Of a DNA stretch of 64,000 nt, positions 25,401-37,800 are shown piece after piece. The stretch covers positions 2,108,001 to 2,172,000 of the forward strand of contig JAYJMM010000028.1 in NCBI GenBank assembly GCA_037349105.1. The letters are read 5' to 3'. Position 1 is the stretch's first letter. Each line of letters starts with the position of its first letter. The notes under the pieces were generated by a model. That model was not told the DNA's origin. It worked only from the letters and a program-made list of their open reading frames with translations, and made no database searches. Origin of the DNA: Limnomonas spitsbergensis (lineage: Eukaryota > Chlorophyta > Chlorophyceae > Chlamydomonadales). The position numbers and the translations under genes are program-made.

Positions 25401-27179
25401 AAGTCCTGGGGTGAAGTGAGTGGAAAGCCATGGGGTGAAGTGGAAAGCCCTAGGGTGAAGTGGAAAGCCATGAGGTGAAGTGGAAAGCCATGAGGTGAAG
25501 TGGAAAGCCCATGGGTGAAGTGGAAAGCCCTGGGGTGAAGTGAAAAGCCATGGGGTGAAGTGAACAGCCCTCGGTGAATGAAGTGGAAAGCCCTGGGGTG
25601 AAGTGGAAAGCCATGAGGTGAAGTGGAAAGCCCTGGGGTGAAGTGGAAAGCCATGGGGTGAATGAACAGCCCTGGGTGAATGAAGTGGAAAACCCTGGGG
25701 TGTAGTGGAAAGCCGTGAGGTGAAGCGGAAAGCCCTAGGGTAAAGTAGAAAACCATGATGTTAAGTGGAAAGCCCTGGGGTGAAGTGAGTGGAAAGCCAT
25801 GGGGTGAAGTGGAAAGCCCTGGGGTGAAGTGGAAAGCCATGAGGTGAAGTGGAAAGCCATGAGGTGAAGTGGAAAGCCCTGGGGTGAAGTGGAAAGCCAT
25901 GGGGTGAAGTGAACAGCCCTGGGTGAATGAAGTGGAAAGCCCTGGGGTGAAGTGGAAAGCCATGAGGTGAAGTGGAAAGCCCTGGGGTGAAGTGGAAAGC
26001 CGTGAGGTGAAGCGGAAAGCCCTGGGTGAATGAAGTGGAAAGCCATGAGGTGAAGTGGAAAGCCCTGGGGTGAAGTGAGTGGAAAGCCATGGGGTGAAGT
26101 GGAAAGCCATGAGGTGAAGTGGAAAGCCATAAGGTGAAGTGGAAATCCATGAGGTGAAGTGGAAAGCCCATGGGTGAAGTGGAAGGCCCTGGGGTGAAGT
26201 GGAAAGCCATGGGGTGAAGTGACAGGCCCTCGGTGAATGAAGTGGAAAGCCCTGGGGTGAAGTGGAAAGCCATGAGGTGAAGTGGAAAGCCCTGGGGTGA
26301 AGTGGAAAGCCATGGGGTGAAGTGATCAGCCCTGGGTGAATGAAGTGGAAAGCCCTGGGGTGAAGTGGAAAGCCATGAGGTGAAGTGGAAAGCCCTGGGG
26401 TGAAGTGGAAAGCCGTGAGGTGAAGCGGAAAGCCCTGGGGTAAAGTGGAAAGCCATGATGTTAAGTGGAAAGTCCTGGGGTGAAGTGAGTGGAAAGCCAT
26501 GGGGTGAAGTGGAAAGCCCTGGGGTGAAGTGGAAAGCCATGAGGTGAAGTGGAAAGCCCATGGGTGAAATGGAAAGCCCTGGGGTGAAGTGAAAAGCCAT
26601 GGGGTGAAGTGAACAGCTCTGGGTGAATGAAGTGGAAAGCCCTGGGGTGAAGTGGAAAGCCATGAGGTGAAGTGGAAAGCCCTGGGGTGAAGTGGAAAGC
26701 CATGGGGTGAAGTGAACAGCCCTGGGTGAATGAAGTGGAAAGCCCTGGGGTGAAGTGGAAAGCCATGAGGTGAAGTGGAAAGCCCTGGGGTGAAGTGGAA
26801 AGCCGTGAGGTGAAGCGGAAAGCCATGGGGTAAAGTGGAAAGCCATGATGTTAAGTGGAAAGTCCTGGGGTGAAGTGAGTGGAAAGCCATGGGGTGAAGT
26901 GGAAAGCCCTGGGGTGAAGTGGAAAGCCATGAGGTGAAGTGGAAAGCCCTGGGGTGAAGTGAAAAGCCATGGGGTGAAGTGAACAGCCCTCGGTGAATGA
27001 AGTGGAAAGCCCTGGGGTGAAGTGGAAAGCCATGAGGTGAAGTGGAAAGCCCTGGGGTGAAGTGGAAAGCCATGGGGTGAATGAACAGCCCTGGGTGAAT
27101 GAAGTGGAAAACCCTGGGGTGAAGTGGAAAGCCGTGAGGTGAAGCGGAAAGCCCTGGGGTAAAGTAGAAAACCATGATG
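22446..27179 (+). repeat. Higher-order unit U4, 4734 bp
   Basis: Spacings are 659, 369, 1073, 369, 372, 104, 369, 700, 390, 329. It shares the 372 bp alpha-gamma fusion with U3 (offset 4754 from 20981 to 25735 onwards). The 1073 block (23474-24546) joins the start of the 660 block to the end of the 1006 block, a loss of about 593 bp relative to U3. The closing gamma is 329 rather than 349 bp because one cccatggg monomer is missing near 26940. TGATCA is at 26323. The variant ggggtaaagtgg near 23515 appears here first and is shared with U5-U8 and U10. Confidence 0.87.
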
Positions 27180-30100
27180 TTAAGTGGAAAGCCCTGGGGT
27201 GAAGTGAGTGGAAAGCCATGGGGTGAAGTGGAAAGCCCTGGGGTGAAGTGGAAAGCCATGAGGTGAAGTGGAAAGCCATGAGGTGAAGTGGAAAGCCCTG
27301 GGGTGAATTGGAAAGCCATGGGGTGAAGTGAACAGCCCTGGGTGAATGAAGTGGAAAGCCCTGGGGTGAAGTGGAAAGCCATGAGGTGAAGTGAAGGCCC
27401 TGGGGTGAAGTGGAAAGCCGTGAGGTGAAGCGGAAAGCCCTGGGTGAATGAAGTGGAAAGCCATGAGGTGAAGTGGAAAGCCCTGGGGTGAAGTGAGTGG
27501 AAAGCCATGGGGTGAAGTGGAAAGCCATGAGGTGAAGTGGAAAGCCATAAGGTGAAGTGGAAATCCATGAGGTGAAGTGGAAAGCCCATGGGTGAAGTGG
27601 AAGGCCCTGGGGTGAAGTGGAAAGCCATGGGGTGAAGTGACAGGCCCTCGGTGAATGAAGTGGAAAGCCCTGGGGTGAAGTGGAAAGTCATGAGGTGAAG
27701 TGGAAAGCCCTGGGGTGAAGTGGAAAGCCATGGGGTGAAGTGAACAGCCCTGGGTGAATGAAGTGGAAAGCCCTGGGGTGAAGTGGAAAGCCGTGAGGTG
27801 AAGCGGAAAGCCCTGGGGTAAAGTGGAAAGCCATGATGTTAAGTGGAAAGTCCTGGGGTGAAGTGAGTGGAAAGCCATGGGGTGAAGTGGAAAGCCCATG
27901 GGTGAAGTGGAAAGCCATGAGGTGAAGTGGAAAGCCATGAGGTGAAGTGGAAAGCCCATGGGTGAAGTGGAAAGCCCTGGGGTGAAGTGAAAAGCCATGG
28001 GGTGAAGTGAACAGCCCTCGGTGAATGAAGTGGAAAGCCCTGGGGTGAAGTGGAAAGCCATGAGGTGAAGTGGACAGCCCTGGGGTGAAGTGGAAAGCCA
28101 TGGGGTGAATGAACAGCCCTGGGTGAATGAAGTGGAAAACCCTGGGGTGAAGTGGAAAGCCGTGAGGGGAAGCGGAAAGCCCTGGGGTAAAGTAGAAAAC
28201 CATGATGTTAAGTGGAAAGCCCTGGGGTGAAGTGAGTGGAAAGCCATGGGGTAAAGTGGAAAGCCCTGGGGTGAAGTGGAAAGCCATGAGGTGAAGTGGA
28301 AAGCCATGAGGTGAAGTGGAAAGCCCTGGGGTGAAGTGGAAAGCCATGGGGTGAAGTGAACAGCCCTGGGTGAATGAAGTGGAAAGCCCTGGGGTGAAGT
28401 GGAAAGCCACGAGGTGAAGTGGAAAGCCCTGGGTGAATGAAGTGGAAAGCCATGAGGTGAAGTGGATAGCCCTGGGGTGAAGTGAGTGGAAAGCCATGGG
28501 GTGAAGTGGAAAGCCATGAGGTGAAGTGGAAAGCCATGAGGTGAAGTGGAAATCCATGAGGTGAAGTGGAAAGCCCATGGGTGAAGTGGAAGGCCCTGGG
28601 GTGAAGTGGAAAGCCATGGGGTGAAGTGACAGGCCCTCGGTGAATGAAGTGGAAAGCCCTGGGGTGAAGTGGAAAGCCATGAGGTGAAGTGGAAAGCCCT
28701 GGGGTGAAGTGGAAAGCCATGGGGTGAAGTGAACAGCCCTGGGTGAATGAAGTGGAAAGCCCTGGGGTGAAGTGGAAAGCCATGAGGTGATGTGGAAAGC
28801 CCTGGGGTGAAGTGGAAAGCTGTGAGGTGAAGCGGAAAGCCCTGGGGTAAAGTGGAAAGCCATGATGTTAAGTGGAAAGTCCTGGGGTGAAGTGAGTGGA
28901 AAGCCATGGGGTGAAGTGGAAAGCCCTGGGGTGAAGTGGAAAGCCATGAGGTGAAGTGGAAAGCCATGAGGTGAAGTGGAAAGCCCATGGGTGAAGTGGA
29001 AAGCCCTGGGGTGAAGTGAAAAGCCATGGGGTGAAGTGAACAGCCCTCGGTGAATGAAGTGGAAAGCCCTGGGGTGAAGTGGAAAGCCATGAGGTGAAGT
29101 GGAAAGCCATGAGGTGAAGTGGAAAGCCATGAGGTGAAGTGGAAAGCCCTGGGGTGAAGTGGAAAGCCATGGGGTGAAGTGAACAGCCCTGGGTGAATGA
29201 AGTGGAAAGCCCTGGGGTGAAGTGGAAAGCCATGAGGTGAAGTGGAAAGCCCTGGGGTGAAGTGGAAAGCCATGGGGTGAAGTGAACAGCCCTGGGTGAA
29301 TGAAGTGGAAAGCCCTGGGGTGAAGTGGAAAGCCATGAGGTGAAGTGGAAAGCCCTGGGGTGAAGTGGAAAGCCGTGAGGTGAAGCGGAAAGCCCTGGGT
29401 GAATGAAGTGGAAAGCCATGATGTGAAGTGGAAAGCCCTGGGGTGAAGTGAGTGGAAAGCCATGGGGTGAAGTGGAAAGCCATGAGGTGAAGTGGAAAGC
29501 CATGAGGTGAAGTGGAAATCCATGAGGTGAAGTGGAAAGCCCATGGGTGAAGTGGAAGGCCCTGGGGTGAAGTGGAAAGCCATGGGGTGAAGTGACAGGC
29601 CTTCGGTGAATGAAGTGGAAAGCCCTGGGGTGAAGTGGAAAGCCATGAGGTGAAGTGGAAAGCCCTGGGGTGAAGTGGAAAGCCATGGGGTGAAGTGAAC
29701 AGCCCTGGGTGAATGAAGTGGAAAGCCCTGGGGTGAAGTGGAAAGCCATGAGGTGAAGTGGAAAGCCATGGGGTGAAGTGGAAAGCCGTGAGGTGAAGCG
29801 GAAAGCCCTGGGGTAAAGTGGAAAGCCATGATGTTAAGTGGAAAGTCCTGGGGTGAAGTGAGTGGAAAGCCATGGGGTGAAGTGGAAAGCCCTGGGGTGA
29901 AGTGGAAAGCCATGAGGTGAAGTGGAAAGCCATGAGGTGAAGTGAAAAGCCCATGGGTGAAGTGGAAAGCCCTGGGGTGAAGTGAATTGCCATGGGGTGA
30001 AGTGAACAGCCCTCGGTGAATGAAGTGGAAAGCCCTCGGGTGAAGTGGAAAGCCATGAGGTGAAGTGGAAAGCCCTGGGGTGAAGTGGAAAGCCATGGGG

Positions 30101-33100
30101 TGAATGAACAGCCCTGGGTGAATGAAGTGGAAAACCCTGGGGTGAAGTGGAAAGCCGTGAGGTGAAGCGGAAAGCCCTGGGGTAAAGTAGAAAACCATGA
30201 TGTTAAGTGGAAAGCCCTGGGGTGAAGTGAGTGGAAAGCCATGGGGTGAAGTGGAAAGCCCTGGGGTGAAGTGGAAAGCCATGAGGTGAAGTGGAAAGCC
30301 CTGGGGTGAAGTGGAAAGCCATGGGGTGAAGTGAACAGCCCTGGGTGAATGAAGTGGAAAGCCCTGGGGTGAAGTGGAAAGCCATGAGGTGAAGTGGAAA
30401 GCCCTGGGGTGAAGTGGAAAGCCGAGAGGTGAAGCGGAAAGCCCTGGGTGAATGGAGTGGAAAGCCATGAGGTGAAGTGGAAAGCCCTGGGGTGAAGTGA
30501 GTGGAAAGCCATGGGGTGAAGTGGAAAGCCATGAGGTGAAGTGGAAAGCCATGAGGTGAAGTGGAAATCCATGAGGTGAAGTGGAAAGCCCATGGGTGAA
30601 GTGGAAGGCCCTGGGGTGAAGTGAAAAGCCATGGGGTGAAGTGAACAGCCCTGGGTGAATGAAGTGGAAAGCCCTGGGGTGAAGTGGAAAGCCATGAGGT
30701 GAAGTGGAAAGCCCTGGGGTGAAGTGGAAAGCCATGGGGTGAAGTGAACAGCCCTGGGTGAATGAAGTGGAAAGCCCTGGGGTGAAGTGGAAAGCCATGA
30801 GGTGAAGTGGAAAGCCCTGGGGTGAAGTGGAAAGCCGTGAGGTGAAGCGGAAAGCCCTGGGGTAAAGTGGAAAGCCATGATGTTAAGTGGAAAGTCCTGG
30901 GGTGAAGTGAGTGGAAAGCCATGGGGTGAAGTGGAAAGCCCTGGGGTGAAGTGGAAAGCCATGAGGTGAAGTGGAAAGCCCATGGGTGAAGTGGAAAGCC
31001 CTGGGGTGAAGTGAAAAGCCATGGGGTGAAGTGAACAGCCCTCGGTGAATGAAGTGGAAAGCCCTGGGGTGAAGTGGAAAGCCATGAGGTGAAGTGGAAA
31101 GCCCTGGGGTGAAGTGGAAAGCCATGGGGTGAATGAACAGCCCTGGGTAAATGAAGTGGAAAACCCTGGGGTGAAGTGGAAAGCCGTGAGGTGAAGCGGA
31201 AAGCCCTGGGGTAAAGTAGAAAACCATGATGTTAAGTGGAAAGCCCTGGGGTGAAGTGAGTGGAAAGCCATGGGGTGAAGTGGAAAGCCCTGGGGTGAAG
31301 TGGAAAGCCATGAGGTAAAGTGGAAAGCCATGATGTTAAGTGGAAAGTCCTGGGGTGAAGTGAGTGGAAAGCCATGGGGTGAAGTGGAAAGCCCTAGGGT
31401 GAAGTGGAAAGCCATGAGGTGAAGTGGAAAGCCCATGGGTGAAGTGGAAAGCCCTGGGGTGAAGTGAAAAGCCATGGGGTGAAGTGAACAGCCCTCGGTG
31501 AATGAAGTGGAAAGCCCTGGGGTGAAGTGGAAAGCCATGAGGTGAAGTGGAAAGCCCTGGGGTGAAGTGGAAAGCCATGGGGTGAATGAACAGCCCTGGG
31601 TGAATGAAGTGGAAAACCCTGGGGTGAAGTGGAAAGCCGTGAGGTGAAGCGGAAAGCCCTAGGGTAAAGTAGAAAACCATGATGTTAAGTGGAAAGCCCT
31701 GGGGTGAAGTGAGTGGAAAGCCATGGGGTGAAGTGGAAAGCCCTGGGGTGAAGTGGAAAGCCATGAGGTGAAGTGGAAAGCCATGAGGTGAAGTGGAAAG
31801 CCCTGGGGTGAAGTGGAAAGCCATGGGGTGAAGTGAACAGCCCTGGGTGAATGAAGTGGAAAGCCCTGGGGTGAAGTGGAAAGCCATGAGGTGAAGTGGA
31901 AAGCCCTGGGGTGAAGTGGAAAGCCGTGAGGTGAAGCGGAAAGCCCTGGGTGAATGAAGTGGAAAGCCATGAGGTGAAGTGGAAAGCCCTGGGGTGAAGT
32001 GAGTGGAAAGCCATGGGGTGAAGTGGAAAGCCATGAGGTGAAGTGGAAAGCCATAAGGTGAAGTGGAAATCCATGAGGTGAAGTGGAAAGCCCATGGGTG
32101 AAGTGGAAGGCCCTGGGGTGAAGTGAAAAGCCATGGGGTGAAGTGAACAGCCCTGGGTGAATGAAGTGGAAAGCCCTGGGGTGAAGTGGAAAGCCATGAG
32201 GTGAAGTGGAAAGCCCTGGGGTGAAGTGGAAAGCCATGAGGTAAAGTGGAAAGCCATGATGTTAAGTGGAAAGTCCTGGGGTGAAGTGAGTGGAAAGCCA
32301 TGGGGTGAAGTGGAAAGCCCTAGGGTGAAGTGGAAAGCCATGAGGTGAAGTGGAAAGCCATGAGGTGAAGTGGAAAGCCCATGGGTGAAGTGGAAAGCCC
32401 TGGGGTGAAGTGAAAAGCCATGGGGTGAAGTGAACAGCCCTCGGTGAATGAAGTGGAAAGCCCTGGGGTGAAGTGGAAAGCCATGAGGTGAAGTGGAAAG
32501 CCCTGGGGTGAAGTGGAAAGCCATGGGGTGAATGAACAGCCCTGGGTGAATGAAGTGGAAAACCCTGGGGTGTAGTGGAAAGCCGTGAGGTGAAGCGGAA
32601 AGCCCTAGGGTAAAGTAGAAAACCATGATGTTAAGTGGAAAGCCCTGGGGTGAAGTGAGTGGAAAGCCATGGGGTGAAGTGGAAAGCCCTGGGGTGAAGT
32701 GGAAAGCCATGAGGTGAAGTGGAAAGCCATGAGGTGAAGTGGAAAGCCCTGGGGTGAAGTGGAAAGCCATGGGGTGAAGTGAACAGCCCTGGGTGAATGA
32801 AGTGGAAAGCCCTGGGGTGAAGTGGAAAGCCATGAGGTGAAGTGGAAAGCCCTGGGGTGAAGTGGAAAGCCGTGAGGTGAAGCGGAAAGCCCTGGGTGAA
32901 TGAAGTGGAAAGCCATGAGGTGAAGTGGAAAGCCCTGGGGTGAAGTGAGTGGAAAGCCATGGGGTGAAGTGGAAAGCCATGAGGTGAAGTGGAAAGCCAT
33001 AAGGTGAAGTGGAAATCCATGAGGTGAAGTGGAAAGCCCATGGGTGAAGTGGAAGGCCCTGGGGTGAAGTGGAAAGCCATGGGGTGAAGTGACAGGCCCT

Positions 33101-33192
33101 CGGTGAATGAAGTGGAAAGCCCTGGGGTGAAGTGGAAAGCCATGAGGTGAAGTGGAAAGCCCTGGGGTGAAGTGGAAAGCCATGGGGTGAAG

Positions 33193-33995
33193 TGATCAGC
33201 CCTGGGTGAATGAAGTGGAAAGCCCTGGGGTGAAGTGGAAAGCCATGAGGTGAAGTGGAAAGCCCTGGGGTGAAGTGGAAAGCCGTGAGGTGAAGCGGAA
33301 AGCCCTGGGGTAAAGTGGAAAGCCATGATGTTAAGTGGAAAGTCCTGGGGTGAAGTGAGTGGAAAGCCATGGGGTGAAGTGGAAAGCCCTGGGGTGAAGT
33401 GGAAAGCCATGAGGTGAAGTGGAAAGCCCATGGGTGAAATGGAAAGCCCTGGGGTGAAGTGAAAAGCCATGGGGTGAAGTGAACAGCTCTGGGTGAATGA
33501 AGTGGAAAGCCCTGGGGTGAAGTGGAAAGCCATGAGGTGAAGTTGAAAGCCCTGGGGTGAAGTGGAAAGCCATGGGGTGAAGTGAACAGCCCTGGGTGAA
33601 TGAAGTGGAAAGCCCTGGGGTGAAGTGGAAAGCCATGAGGTGAAGTGGAAAGCCCTGGGGTGAAGTGGAAAGCCGTGAGGTGAAGCGGAAAGCCCTGGGT
33701 GAATGAAGTGGAAAGCCATGAGGTGAAGTGGAAAGCCCTGGGGTGAAGTGAGTGGAAAGCCATGGGGTGAAGTGGAAAGCCATGAGGTGAAGTGGAAAGC
33801 CATAAGGTGAAGTGGAAATCCATGAGGTGAAGTGGAAAGCCCATGGGTGAAGTGGAAGGCCCTGGGGTGAAGTGGAAAGCCATGGGGTGAAGTGACAGGC
33901 CCTCGGTGAATGAAGTGGAAAGCCCTGGGGTGAAGTGGAAAGCCATGAGGTGAAGTGGAAAGCCCTGGGGTGAAGTGGAAAGCCATGGGGTGAAG
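33193..33995 (+). repeat. 803-bp segment flanked by TGATCA words
   Basis: Two TGATCA words at 33193 and 33996 stand 803 bp apart. The same pair occurs at 38211/39014 and 54199/55002, only in units U5, U6 and U9, while all other units have one TGATCA. The regions just after each word run in parallel into a tcc-type boundary 137 to 138 bp downstream. This marks a partial tandem duplication of the unit's closing region. Confidence 0.75.
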
Positions 33996-34075
33996 TGATC
34001 AGCCCTGGGTGAATGAAGTGGAAAGCCCTGGGGTGAAGTGGAAAGCCATGAGGTGAAGTTGAAAGCCCTGGGGTG

Positions 34076-34085
34076 AAGTAAAAGC
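34076..34085 (+). other. Net one-base deletion, gtaaaagcc for gtggaaagcc
   Basis: In U5 the monomer reads gaagtaaaagccgtgagg; the matching U6 site (about 39098) has gaagtggaaagccgtgagg. It shifts the U5/U6 offset from 5018 to 5019 and is one of very few non-monomer-length indels between units. Confidence 0.85.
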
Positions 34086-34831
34086 CGTGAGGTGAAGCGG
34101 AAAGCCCTGGGGTAAAGTGGAAAGCCATGATGTTAAGTGGAAAGTCCTGGGGTGAAGTGAGTGGAAAGCCATGGGGTGAAGTGGAAAGCCCTGGGGTGAA
34201 GTGGAAAGCCATGAGGTGAAGTGGAAAGCCCATGGGTGAAATGGAAAGCCCTGGGGTGAAGTGAAAAGCCATGGGGTGAAGTGAACAGCTCTGGGTGAAT
34301 GAAGTGGAAAGCCCTGGGGTGAAGTGGAAAGCCATGGGGTGAAGTGAACAGCCCTGGGTGAATGAAGTGGAAAGCCCTGGGGTGAAGTGGAAAGCCATGA
34401 GGTGAAGTGGAAAGCCCTGGGGTGAAGTGGAAAGCCGTGAGGTGAAGCGGAAAGCCATGGGGTAAAGTGGAAAGCCATGATGTTAAGTGGAAAGTCCTGG
34501 GGTGAAGTGAGTGGAAAGCCATGGGGTGAAGTGGAAAGCCCTGGGGTGAAGTGGAAAGCCATGAGGTGAAGTGGAAAGCCCATGGGTGAAGTGGAAAGCC
34601 CTGGGGTGAAGTGAAAAGCCATGGGGTGAAGTGAACAGCCCTCGGTGAATGAAGTGGAAAGCCCTGGGGTGAAGTGGAAAGCCATGAGGTGAAGTGGAAA
34701 GCCCTGGGGTGAAGTGGAAAGCCATGGGGTGAATGAACAGCCCTGGGTGAATGAAGTGGAAAACCCTGGGGTGAAGTGGAAAGCCGTGAGGTGAAGCGGA
34801 AAGCCCTGGGGTAAAGTAGAAAACCATGATG

Positions 34832-37800
34832 TTAAGTGGAAAGCCCTGGGGTGAAGTGAGTGGAAAGCCATGGGGTGAAGTGGAAAGCCCTGGGGTGAAG
34901 TGGAAAGCCATGAGGTGAAGTGGAAAGCCATGAGGTGAAGTGGAAAGCCCTGGGGTGAATTGGAAAGTCATGGGGTGAAGTGAACAGCCCTGGGTGAATG
35001 AAGTGGAAAGCCCTGGGGTGAAGTGGAAAGCCATGAGGTGAAGTGGAAGGCCCTGGGGTGAAGTGGAAAGCCGTGAGGTGAAGCGGAAAGCCCTGGGTGA
35101 ATGAAGTGGAAAGCCATGAGGTGAAGTGGAAAGCCCTGGGGTGAAGTGAGTGGAAAGCCATGGGGTGAAGTGGAAAGCCATGAGGTGAAGTGGAAAGCCA
35201 TAAGGTGAAGTGGAAATCCATGAGGTGAAGTGGAAAGCCCATGGGTGAAGTGGAAGGCCCTGGGGTGAAGTGGAAAGCCATGGGGTGAAGTGACAGGCCC
35301 TCGGTGAATGAAGTGGAAAGCCCTGGGGTGAAGTGGAAAGTCATGAGGTGAAGTGGAAAGCCCTGGGGTGAAGTGGAAAGCCATGGGGTGAAGTGAACAG
35401 CCCTGGGTGAATGAAGTGGAAAGCCCTGGGGTGAAGTGGAAAGCCGTGAGGTGAAGCGGAAAGCCCTGGGGTAAAGTGGAAAGCCATGATGTTAAGTGGA
35501 AAGTCCTGGGGTGAAGTGAGTGGAAAGCCATGGGGTGAAGTGGAAAGCCCATGGGTGAAGTGGAAAGCCATGAGGTGAAGTGGAAAGCCATGAGGTGAAG
35601 TGGAAAGCCCATGGGTGAAGTGGAAAGCCCTGGGGTGAAGTGAAAAGCCATGGGGTGAAGTGAACAGCCCTCGGTGAATGAAGTGGAAAGCCCTGGGGTG
35701 AAGTGGAAAGCCATGAGGTGAAGTGGAAAGCCCTGGGGTGAAGTGGAAAGCCATGGGGTGAATGAACAGCCCTGGGTGAATGAAGTGGAAAACCCTGGGG
35801 TGAAGTGGAAAGCCGTGAGGGGAAGCGGAAAGCCCTGGGGTAAAGTAGAAAACCATGATGTTAAGTGGAAAGCCCTGGGGTGAAGTGAGTGGAAAGCCAT
35901 GGGGTAAAGTGGAAAGCCCTGGGGTGAAGTGGAAAGCCATGAGGTGAAGTGGAAAGCCATGAGGTGAAGTGGAAAGCCCATGGGTGAAGTGGAAAGCCCT
36001 GGGGTGAAGTGAAAAGCCATGGGGTGAAGTGAACAGCCCTCGGTGAATGAAGTGGAAAGCCCTGGGGTGAAGTGGAAAGCCATGAGGTGAAGTGGAAAGC
36101 CCTGGGGTGAAGTGGAAAGCCATGGGGTGAATGAACAGCCCTGGGTAAATGAAGTGGAAAACCCTGGGGTGAAGTGGAAAGCCGTGAGGTGAAGCGGAAA
36201 GCCCTGGGGTAAAGTAGAAAACCATGATGTTAAGTGGAAAGCCCTGGGGTGAAGTGAGTGGAAAGCCATGGGGTGAAGTGGAAAGCCCTGGGGTGAAGTG
36301 GAAAGCCATGAGGTAAAGTGGAAAGCCATGATGTTAAGTGGAAAGTCCTGGGGTGAAGTGAGTGGAAAGCCATGGGGTGAAGTGGAAAGCCCTAGGGTGA
36401 AGTGGAAAGCCATGAGGTGAAGTGGAAAGCCATGAGGTGAAGTGGAAAGCCCATGGGTGAAGTGGAAAGCCCTGGGGTGAAGTGAAAAGCCATGGGGTGA
36501 AGTGAACAGCCCTCGGTGAATGAAGTGGAAAGCCCTGGGGTGAAGTGGAAAGCCATGAGGTGAAGTGGAAAGCCCTGGGGTGAAGTGGAAAGCCATGGGG
36601 TGAATGAACAGCCCTGGGTGAATGAAGTGGAAAACCCTGGGGTGAAGTGGAAAGCCGTGAGGTGAAGCGGAAAGCCCTAGGGTAAAGTAGAAAACCATGA
36701 TGTTAAGTGGAAAGCCCTGGGGTGAAGTGAGTGGAAAGCCATGGGGTGAAGTGGAAAGCCCTGGGGTGAAGTGGAAAGCCATGAGGTGAAGTGGAAAGCC
36801 ATGAGGTGAAGTGGAAAGCCCTGGGGTGAAGTGGAAAGCCATGGGGTGAAGTGAACAGCCCTGGGTGAATGAAGTGGAAAGCCCTGGGGTGAAGTGGAAA
36901 GCCATGAGGTGAAGTGGAAAGCCCTGGGGTGAAGTGGAAAGCCGTGAGGTGAAGCGGAAAGCCCTGGGTGAATGAAGTGGAAAGCCATGAGGTGAAGTGG
37001 AAAGCCCTGGGGTGAAGTGAGTGGAAAGCCATGGGGTGAAGTGGAAAGCCATGAGGTGAAGTGGAAAGCCATAAGGTGAAGTGGAAATCCATGAGGTGAA
37101 GTGGAAAGCCCATGGGTGAAGTGGAAGGCCCTGGGGTGAAGTGAAAAGCCATGGGGTGAAGTGAACAGCCCTGGGTGAATGAAGTGGAAAGCCCTGGGGT
37201 GAAGTGGAAAGCCATGAGGTGAAGTGGAAAGCCCTGGGGTGAAGTGGAAAGCCATGAGGTAAAGTGGAAAGCCATGATGTTAAGTGGAAAGTCCTGGGGT
37301 GAAGTGAGTGGAAAGCCATGGGGTGAAGTGGAAAGCCCTAGGGTGAAGTGGAAAGCCATGAGGTGAAGTGGAAAGCCATGAGGTGAAGTGGAAAGCCCAT
37401 GGGTGAAGTGGAAAGCCCTGGGGTGAAGTGAAAAGCCATGGGGTGAAGTGAACAGCCCTCGGTGAATGAAGTGGAAAGCCCTGGGGTGAAGTGGAAAGCC
37501 ATGAGGTGAAGTGGAAAGCCCTGGGGTGAAGTGGAAAGCCATGGGGTGAATGAACAGCCCTGGGTGAATGAAGTGGAAAACCCTGGGGTGTAGTGGAAAG
37601 CCGTGAGGTGAAGCGGAAAGCCCTAGGGTAAAGTAGAAAACCATGATGTTAAGTGGAAAGCCCTGGGGTGAAGTGAGTGGAAAGCCATGGGGTGAAGTGG
37701 AAAGCCCTGGGGTGAAGTGGAAAGCCATGAGGTGAAGTGGAAAGCCATGAGGTGAAGTGGAAAGCCCTGGGGTGAAGTGGAAAGCCATGGGGTGAAGTGA

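Larger units (their letters stand above)
27180..34831 (+). repeat. Higher-order unit U5, 7652 bp, domain-switch unit
   Basis: Spacings are 659, 369, 660, 966, 369, 680, 349, 104, 349, 577, 369, 700, 802, 350, 349. The first half has the layout later seen in U7, U8 and U10; the second half (577-369-700-802-350-349) is shared with U6 at offset 5018. This is the first unit to end with the 8xx-350-349 cassette. It carries two TGATCA words, at 33193 and 33996, 803 bp apart. A private net one-base loss at about 34079 (gtaaaagcc for gtggaaagcc) explains 802 instead of 803. Confidence 0.87.
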
